From NCBI GenBank assembly GCA_016938095.1, contig JAFGVG010000288.1, forward strand, positions 1 through 8,475: DNA of 8,475 nt, written 5' to 3'. The notes below the pieces were generated by a model that was given only the letters and a program-made list of their open reading frames with translations, ran no database searches and was not told the origin of the DNA. The position numbers and the translations under genes were made by a program. Positions 1 through 5,652 of the stretch are shown here, in pieces (positions within the stretch are counted from its first letter, which is position 1; every line of letters starts with the position of its first letter). The DNA is from Bacteroidales bacterium. Its GTDB lineage: Bacteria; Bacteroidota; Bacteroidia; Bacteroidales; UBA10428.

Positions 1-3000
1 CCGCCGTCGCCCTCTACAGCCAGCCTGATAATATAGGTGCCATCCTTGTCGTAAGATAACGACTGTGGTTCTTTATCTGTAGAGCTTTGGCCATTGTAGC
101 CGAGGTCCCACTGGTAGCTGTCGGGGTAATTGTATTTGGTGGTCGATGGAAAGTCAACCGTGAACGGAACGCATCCGGCCACGTCGGGGCCCAGATCAAC
201 CTTGGGCAGCGGAGGCTTTATCACCACAAAGTGCGCAACGGTATCAGCACAGGCCGGGTGGTTGGCATTGGTGGCAATGAGACTTACAGGAATGCGGTTA
301 TCGTTGTTAATGTCGCCCCAAATGGTATAGTTTTTAACAAATGAAGCAGCCGTTTCGGTTGAAGTGCTTCCGTCGCCGAAATTCCATTGGTAGGCCCATG
401 CGGGTTGATTCAGGGTGTTGTTGTTGAAGGTTACCGGTGTAATATCATTTTCGGTGTTGAAATCCTGTGCCTGCGGGCTTGGCAGGAATTCTGCCAGCGG
501 CCTTGGGTAAATGGTGATCTGCCGGGTGGTGTCGTCGTAACATCCGTTGACCGAAACTGCCTTGAAATTTACGTCAAACACTTTATCGGCTGTGGTTTCA
601 TTTACAAACCGGTATGACAGATCCTGGTAATTACTGATCACACTGCCATTTACCGACCAGTAATATTCGTTTTCGTTGGTAGCGGTCCCATCCAGGTTTA
701 TTTGCATGGGGTTACACCCATCCCAGTCCGAAGCGTCAAAGCTTACCTCTACATCGGGGTATACCTGAATGGGTTTTGCTGCCGTGTCGCTACAGTTAAA
801 TGCAGTGGTTACAACAAGCACAATATCATGTTGCAGGGTGGCAGAACCGTTATTGTTGAATGTTTCTGCCGGATCTTTCAGGGTACTTATATGGCCGTTG
901 TCGAAATCCCAGTTGTAGCTGAGGTTGGTGCCCATGGAATTATCAGTGAACTGAACCGCAAAGGGCGGACAGTCTACCGCCACCGGAAAGTTGAAGTCGG
1001 CCAACGGCTTGGGATGTATGGTCACCGTTTTGGATATGGTGCTGTCGCATCCGTATTCCGAGGTGGCTGTGAGGTTAACCGTGAACGACCTGTCGGTGGT
1101 ACGGCTGAGATGGGTATAGGCATGTGTGGGATTCTTACTTACCGAGCCCGATCCGTCTCCAAAATCCCAGTTATAGGTCATGGGCACGGCAGGCGATGAA
1201 TGATTCAGGAATGCTATCGGTTTGGGATAGCATACTTCGCTGTTGTCAACGTCAAATGCGGCACGCACCTGGGGATGTACCGCAATGGTTTCCGTCCATG
1301 AGGTGTCGCAACCCTGTGCATTGGTTACGGTAAGCTTAATGACTGGGTTAAGATTGGTAATGCCCGTATTGGAGTATGTATGGGTGAATTCGGGAGTGTC
1401 TTTGGTTTCGTCAATTGCACCATCGTTGTTATAGTCCCACTGATAGTCTTCAATGGCGCCTGCAGAGCTGCTGCGGTTGATGGTAAATAGCTCATCAGAG
1501 CAAATTTCAGGCCGGTCGATATTAAACTTAGCATAAATATAGGGATATACTTCAACTTTTATGATGGTGTCGTCGAAACATCCGTATTGTGTGGTAGCAC
1601 TGAGCTTAACATTATTATTCTTGCTAAGGCTGGTAAGGTTGCTGAAAACATGAGCCGGCGGATTGGCCTGGTTTGACGATGTACCATCGTCAAAATTCCA
1701 GAAGAATGCGGTGCCGCTTTTTATGTTCGAATTGTTAACAAGTCCTACAGTCAGTGGCTGACAACCAGCAACCTTGTCAGGGTGAAAATCGGCATGCATC
1801 TCGGGAAAAACAGTGATGGTATCGGCTTTCATAGCAGCACAACCATGACTGTTTTGGGTGCGCAGCACTATGGGGTGACTGATGGGTAATAAGGTCTGAT
1901 TGCGGTATACCGGTATGTCGGGATCTGAAAAATCATACAGTGTCATTGAATCCGCCTCGGTGTATTTCCAAGTGAAATCGGTGATGCCACCCGAAGAGAA
2001 ATTGTCGATATCAATTTTAAACGGGGAACAACTGTCGACCCGCGCAATGGAGAAGTCGGCCGTCACCTTGGAGTATACCCCCACGGTTTTGGTAATGCTG
2101 CTGTCGCAACCGGCCAGGTTCATCACGGTAAGGCTAACATAATAGGTGGTATCTTTGGCCGTGGCATTCTGGTATACCTTCGGGGGTGGATTCTGGCTGG
2201 TGGAAAAGGTATTGTCGCCGAAATCCCACTGGTAGTTCAGGTCGGTACCTTTTGAACTGTTCTGGAATGATACATTCAGCGGGTTACACCCCTCGTTCGG
2301 ACTGGTAAAGTCGAAGTTGGCGGCCACCTGTGGGAAAAGGTAAACAGAACGTTGTATGGAGTCGGAACAGCCTTGGCTGTTGAGAGCCTTCAGCCAAATA
2401 TAAAATGTAGTATCATTGTCGGTATTGTTCTCATATACATGATATAGTGTTTCGGGTATAAGTGTGTTATACGTAAAACTATCACCAAAATCCCATTCAA
2501 ACAGAGAGCCTCCCTTGGATGTGTTTGTAAATTCAACATTCAGTGGTGAGCAATTATTACTGTAGTCAATGGCAAAATTGGCATCAACAAAGGGATAAAC
2601 GGTTAACGGAAGGCTGAACGTGTCTTTGCAATAATAATCGGATGTGGCGGTAAGGCTTATTATATAAGTAGTGTCGTGATCCGCACGGTTCAGATAATTA
2701 CGGATTATAGGGCCCGAAGAAGTGTCGGTGATGGAGGTGCCGTTTCCAAAGTCCCATTCATATTGAAGACTGTAGCCGGTGGAATGATTGGTGAAAAGTA
2801 CGTCTACAGAATCGCAGATTGTTTTTTTGTCCATGTCAAATTCCGCATGAACGCCTGGATATACCACAACCGGCCGTGTGGTTGCCGTATCGGCGCAGCC
2901 GAAACGGTTTAGTGCATGCATGGCAAAATAAACGGTGTCGGGTACATTGCGTGGATTGCTATGGTTGACAAAAACAGGAGATTTATTAAGCTTTGAAAAA

Positions 3001-3665
3001 GTACTGTCTATGATGGCTTTGTTTTTGTCTGAAATGGACCAGTAGAAAGTGTCAACGCCAATAGAGACCGAAGGGTCTGCAAGCAATTCTGCCGGAGAGC
3101 ACCTGAGTGCGGTATCAATGGCAAAGGAAGCGTAAATATATGGAAACACCCTTATATCAAGGAAGTCGGACGTGTCTTTACAACCATAAGGCGAAGTGGC
3201 AATCAGGTTAACTTTGTAAACAGTGTCATTTACCCCGTAATTGGTATAGGTGTGCGTAACCAGGGTATCAATGTCCGATGATCCGTCACCGAAATTCCAG
3301 AGATATGTATCCGTGTTGCCTGTTGAAGTGTTTCGGATGATCACGTCGGTTGCATGACAAACGGCAGTGTCTTTTTGTTCAATCAATTCGAAATCCGATA
3401 CAATTTCCGGGAAAACCCTGATGGTATCGGTGAAGTAGTCATTACACCCGTCGTCACTGGTAACCGTATAGCCGATCACGTAATCTACAATGGTATCGGT
3501 GTTGTTCGGGTAATGATGGGTGAGATTTATAGGGGTGGGAGAAAAGATGGGCGGAGTACCATCGCCAAGATCAAGCACATAGGCATTGGCGCCATCGGAT
3601 GCATCCGTCATTTTAATATCGATTGGGGCACATCCGTTGGTCTTGTTTACGGCAAGGAAGGCATT
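1..3665 (-). repeat. Array of 14 PKD-type domains (13 complete, last one cut by the window edge)
   Basis: From residue 577 the protein is made of head-to-tail beta-sandwich repeats, mostly 84-95 residues long. Starts by residue (base) are: R1 577 (3665), R2 665 (3401), R3 754 (3134), R4 849 (2849), R5 937 (2585), R6 1024 (2324), R7 1111 (2063), R8 1200 (1796), R9 1287 (1535), R10 1377 (1265), R11 1464 (1004), R12 1549 (749), R13 1633 (497), R14 1731 (203). The usual unit reads A.F......C.P..V.F.N.S, then W.FGDG, then (Y/F).V.L.A....GC.DT, then I.V(Y/F)P as the linker. R2, R10 and R13 keep a full FGDG core; R3, R7 and R12 have lost it. R1-R12 each hold exactly two cysteines. R13 is the longest (98 residues) and holds one. 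The repeats are diverged at DNA level, so this is a protein-level array. PKD arrays generally act as rigid extracellular spacers or contact surfaces. Confidence 0.92.
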
Positions 3666-5393
3666 CGGACTTTTAGGCACTATGACCCATACATTCAATG
3701 ACACAAATCCATCACAGGGTTGCTCTATGTCAACCTTAAAAACTTGTTCAAAACCGCCGTAGGGAGGCCTTAAGATCGGGTTTTGCACATTGGGATCATC
3801 AAGATATTCTGTAGGGCTCCAGTGATATGACAAGCCTCCTTTGGCCTTGAGTTGAATGGAATCGACACCGCACACCTGGAAAACCATGCCCTGATCCTCA
3901 ACAGTGGCTGAGGCTTCCAGTTCGGCATAATCTGAAAAGTACCCGTATACACATCCACCCCCAGAATGTACACCATTGAAATAACCCAGGTGAAATACAT
4001 TTGCTGTATTGGTTATACGGATGACTTTATTTGCGGGAATCATTATCGTATCAAATTCTTTTTTCGAATCTTTAAGAACATACCAATCTGAATTACCTGC
4101 CTGCTCAAAGTCACCGGCACTCAGAAATGGCACCGGAGCTGCACCATCAATGGAAATGAAAAAAGAATCAATGGCATTTTTATGGGTCATAAGGTTTAAA
4201 AAGAAACGATTGTAATATTCATTGCCGTCCTTCTTAACCATCCCTTTAGATCTGACAAAACTTACAGACAAAGAACCGGTACAGCCATCAATAGTAGGTA
4301 AAATAGCATTGCCCAATTCATCCCCGAAACCTGCAATATGCAGTACATAAACCGGTTCAGTGGCACTAATGTGCACATATAAATCCGGGTTTAAACCGGT
4401 TGGAAAAATGTCAATGGTTAGCTGTTGCCCGGCGTTGAAAGGTCCATAAGATGTAATGGAGCCGTCTGTGCGTGTTACAGTAATTTCAGTATTGTCTTTG
4501 GTGGCCAATACATATGCTTTTTCATTTCCATACGCATCAGCCTCTATTTGTCCTTTCATTATTATGTATTCATAACCAATAACGCTTTTATCATTAATAT
4601 TCTTAGTCGGGATATGCTGGTCGCCCATATCATCGTATGCGCCGTCTTTTTGAACTGAATCATCGTTCAGTGTAACTGAAATGGGCTTATTTGAGGTGAT
4701 GTGTGTGCCAACAAGCCTGTCGGCGGCAAGTATGCTGGGGTCGTTATCGTCTGAAGCATTTTTTTGGGGAACAAACATATAGGTTTCACCTTTATCGAGC
4801 ACAATGGTATGGTCAACATTGGCCGCATAGTCAAAAGCCGGCTTTTGAAAACGTACCGTCACAGTGGTATTATCTTCTGTGGCTACAATGACAATTTGGC
4901 TAAAAGCAGGGTCATTAGGTGCATCCCAATCGTGATTGGCCCATCTATTTTGAAAGGGAGTCCAGAAATCTTTTCCCAGGGCATTTTTTCCTTTTAAGGC
5001 AAAAATTGCAGGATTATTTTTTTTTCGATGCGTTTCATAGTAAGCAGTAATTTCCCTGTCAGCCCTGATAAGGAGAGCACTGTTACTTTTAGTGTTATAC
5101 AGATTATTAGAAAACTTAAGTATATCAGCTTGTGTAAAAGAGATGTTTTTGGTGAGCGAAACGGCAGGATCTATTTGCACTGTTATGGGTGCAATTTTCG
5201 GATCATAAGGTTGGGTGATGGTAACTGTTGTAATTTGATCCTCATCTGTAGCAGTTAACGTAAGTTCAGCATTGAGTGGGTTATCATGACTTGTAGTGGA
5301 ATATGGCACTGCAAACCAGAAAAGTGTGTCGGTTTGTCCATATACTCTCAAAGTGAGGGTAAGTAAAATTATGAGCAGGATTCGGGCTTTCAT
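1..5393 (-). CDS. Giant secreted IgGFc-binding-like / PKD-repeat surface protein (3' end beyond window)
   Basis: One open frame of 1797 codons plus two bases runs without a stop from the ATG at 5393 to base 1, so the C-terminus is missing. The start is well fixed: the nearest upstream in-frame codon of note is a TAA at 5415-5417, no other ATG lies between, and the ATG begins a clear signal peptide. The order is signal peptide (1-19), IgGFc-binding-like region (21-489), one Ig/PKD-like domain (490-576) and PKD repeats from 577 onward. No enzyme motif is visible. Proteins of this build in Bacteroidota are usually exported, surface-attached and thought to act in adhesion, gliding or matrix formation; that role is inference here. 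Such proteins normally end in a type IX secretion sorting domain, often the gliding-motility-associated C-terminal type, which would lie left of base 1. It is transcribed divergently from the plus-strand gene across a 196-bp spacer. Confidence 0.95.
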   Translation of the reverse strand, partial: MKARILLIILLTLTLRVYGQTDTLFWFAVPYSTTSHDNPLNAELTLTATDEDQITTVTITQPYDPKIAPITVQIDPAVSLTKNISFTQADILKFSNNLYNTKSNSALLIRADREITAYYETHRKKNNPAIFALKGKNALGKDFWTPFQNRWANHDWDAPNDPAFSQIVIVATEDNTTVTVRFQKPAFDYAANVDHTIVLDKGETYMFVPQKNASDDNDPSILAADRLVGTHITSNKPISVTLNDDSVQKDGAYDDMGDQHIPTKNINDKSVIGYEYIIMKGQIEADAYGNEKAYVLATKDNTEITVTRTDGSITSYGPFNAGQQLTIDIFPTGLNPDLYVHISATEPVYVLHIAGFGDELGNAILPTIDGCTGSLSVSFVRSKGMVKKDGNEYYNRFFLNLMTHKNAIDSFFISIDGAAPVPFLSAGDFEQAGNSDWYVLKDSKKEFDTIMIPANKVIRITNTANVFHLGYFNGVHSGGGCVYGYFSDYAELEASATVEDQGMVFQVCGVDSIQLKAKGGLSYHWSPTEYLDDPNVQNPILRPPYGGFEQVFKVDIEQPCDGFVSLNVWVIVPKSPNAFLAVNKTNGCAPIDIKMTDASDGANAYVLDLGDGTPPIFSPTPINLTHHYPNNTDTIVDYVIGYTVTSDDGCNDYFTDTIRVFPEIVSDFELIEQKDTAVCHATDVIIRNTSTGNTDTYLWNFGDGSSDIDTLVTHTYTNYGVNDTVYKVNLIATSPYGCKDTSDFLDIRVFPYIYASFAIDTALRCSPAELLADPSVSIGVDTFYWSISDKNKAIIDSTFSKLNKSPVFVNHSNPRNVPDTVYFAMHALNRFGCADTATTRPVVVYPGVHAEFDMDKKTICDSVDVLFTNHSTGYSLQYEWDFGNGTSITDTSSGPIIRNYLNRADHDTTYIISLTATSDYYCKDTFSLPLTVYPFVDANFAIDYSNNCSPLNVEFTNTSKGGSLFEWDFGDSFTYNTLIPETLYHVYENNTDNDTTFYIWLKALNSQGCSDSIQRSVYLFPQVAANFDFTSPNEGCNPLNVSFQNSSKGTDLNYQWDFGDNTFSTSQNPPPKVYQNATAKDTTYYVSLTVMNLAGCDSSITKTVGVYSKVTADFSIARVDSCSPFKIDIDNFSSGGITDFTWKYTEADSMTLYDFSDPDIPVYRNQTLLPISHPIVLRTQNSHGCAAMKADTITVFPEMHADFHPDKVAGCQPLTVGLVNNSNIKSGTAFFWNFDDGTSSNQANPPAHVFSNLTSLSKNNNVKLSATTQYGCFDDTIIKVEVYPYIYAKFNIDRPEICSDELFTINRSSSAGAIEDYQWDYNNDGAIDETKDTPEFTHTYSNTGITNLNPVIKLTVTNAQGCDTSWTETIAVHPQVRAAFDVDNSEVCYPKPIAFLNHSSPAVPMTYNWDFGDGSGSVSKNPTHAYTHLSRTTDRSFTVNLTATSEYGCDSTISKTVTIHPKPLADFNFPVAVDCPPFAVQFTDNSMGTNLSYNWDFDNGHISTLKDPAETFNNNGSATLQHDIVLVVTTAFNCSDTAAKPIQVYPDVEVSFDASDWDGCNPMQINLDGTATNENEYYWSVNGSVISNYQDLSYRFVNETTADKVFDVNFKAVSVNGCYDDTTRQITIYPRPLAEFLPSPQAQDFNTENDITPVTFNNNTLNQPAWAYQWNFGDGSTSTETAASFVKNYTIWGDINNDNRIPVSLIATNANHPACADTVAHFVVIKPPLPKVDLGPDVAGCVPFTVDFPSTTKYNYPDSYQWDLGYNGQSSTDKEPQSLSYDKDGTYIIRLAVEGDG
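3666..3926 (-). other. Ig/PKD-like linker domain
   Basis: Residues 490-576 form one beta-sandwich-sized module between the IgGFc-like region and the PKD array. It shows VCGVDSIQLKAKGG, YHWSPTEYLDD and a run like NPILRPP, which is the C-G-(D/S)...L.A.GG...Y.WSP pattern of Ig-like domains common in Bacteroidota secreted proteins. It lacks the FGDG core of the following repeats. Two cysteines (508 and one in QPCDGF) could pair. Confidence 0.6.
3927..5333 (-). other. IgGFc-binding-protein-like N-terminal region
   Basis: Residues 21-489 resemble the IgGFc-binding N-terminal family that opens many Bacteroidota PKD proteins. Seen directly: an opening FWFAVPY (about 26-32); two matching strand motifs, VATEDNTTVTV (170-180) and LATKDNTEITV (about 296-306); the segment SNKPISVTLNDDS (234-246) followed by GDQHIP; a later GCTGSLSVSF; and a closing GCVYGYFSDY (480-489), typical of the end of this region in related proteins. 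The family is named after the human mucus protein FCGBP. Its ligand in bacteria is not established, so binding to immunoglobulin should not be assumed. The assignment is from recalled family patterns, not a profile search. Confidence 0.75.
5337..5393 (-). other. Signal peptide of the PKD-repeat protein
   Basis: Residues 1-19 show the classic Sec layout: MKAR with two positive charges, a hydrophobic stretch ILLIILLTLTL, then RVYG. The likely signal peptidase I cut is after Gly19, leaving Gln20 as the first mature residue. There is no lipobox cysteine, so a lipoprotein is unlikely. Confidence 0.85.
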
Positions 5394-5589
5394 TTGGCTA
5401 ACGATTTTCTCTTTTTACGTGAAATTCATTAAAAAGTTTACTTATGCTGCGAAACTGTTGACAAAAAAGCATTATTGATATGACGAACAGATATTCTTCA
5501 AGTCACTTCACTTCTTAACATAAATGTGTCGCGTAATGCAACCTAAATCACAGGAATTCGTAACAATCGTATTAACTAACCCATTTGTT
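5394..5589. promoter_or_regulatory. Divergent intergenic region carrying both promoters
   Basis: This 196-bp AT-rich spacer separates the two divergent start codons and is the only non-coding stretch in the window, so both promoters should be here unless they lie within the opposite gene. For the plus gene, TAAATGTG at 5521-5528 resembles the Bacteroidota -7 element TAnnTTTG with one mismatch, but no good -33 TTG sits at the right distance. For the minus gene, a TTTG followed 21 bases later by TAAACTTT is a weak match. No Shine-Dalgarno motif precedes either start, which is normal in this phylum. No convincing operator palindrome was found. The region's role is secure; the individual elements are not. 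Confidence 0.5.
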
Positions 5590-5652
5590 ATGAGAAATAC
5601 CAGAATTTTAGTTTGGTTTTTTCTACTAGCGCTTACGGCACAGATACAGGCA
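5590..5652 (+). other. Signal peptide of the MAM/BNR/CARDB-type protein
   Basis: Residues 1-21 begin MRNTR, continue with the hydrophobic stretch ILVWFFLLALTA and end QIQA. The likely signal peptidase I cut is after Ala21, leaving Gln22 first in the mature protein. No lipobox cysteine is present. Confidence 0.85.

Noticed and set aside
291..317. Dockerin-like loop GDINNDNRI in PKD repeat 13.
   Set aside because: It stands alone, without the paired second loop of a dockerin, and falls where other repeats have the strand before V.L.A. It is better read as a small insertion in R13.
702..1199. A 165-codon open frame on the plus strand.
   Set aside because: It is fully antisense to PKD repeats R10-R12 of a continuous minus-strand frame. 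It has no recognisable domain, and its length is explained by the codon pattern of the opposite strand.
1..3665. A DNA-level tandem repeat or CRISPR-like array.
   Set aside because: The roughly 260-base period comes from diverged PKD domains. No near-identical direct repeats or uniform spacers are seen.
5411..5436. Inverted repeat CTTTTTA / TAAAAAG with a 12-base loop in the leader of the minus gene.
   Set aside because: Only seven base pairs, nearly all A-T, in an AT-rich spacer. It is too weak to call an operator or attenuator.
5458..5463. TTGACA, a match to the E. coli -35 box.
   Set aside because: Bacteroidota primary sigma factors do not use this consensus, and no TATAAT or TAnnTTTG follows at a suitable distance.
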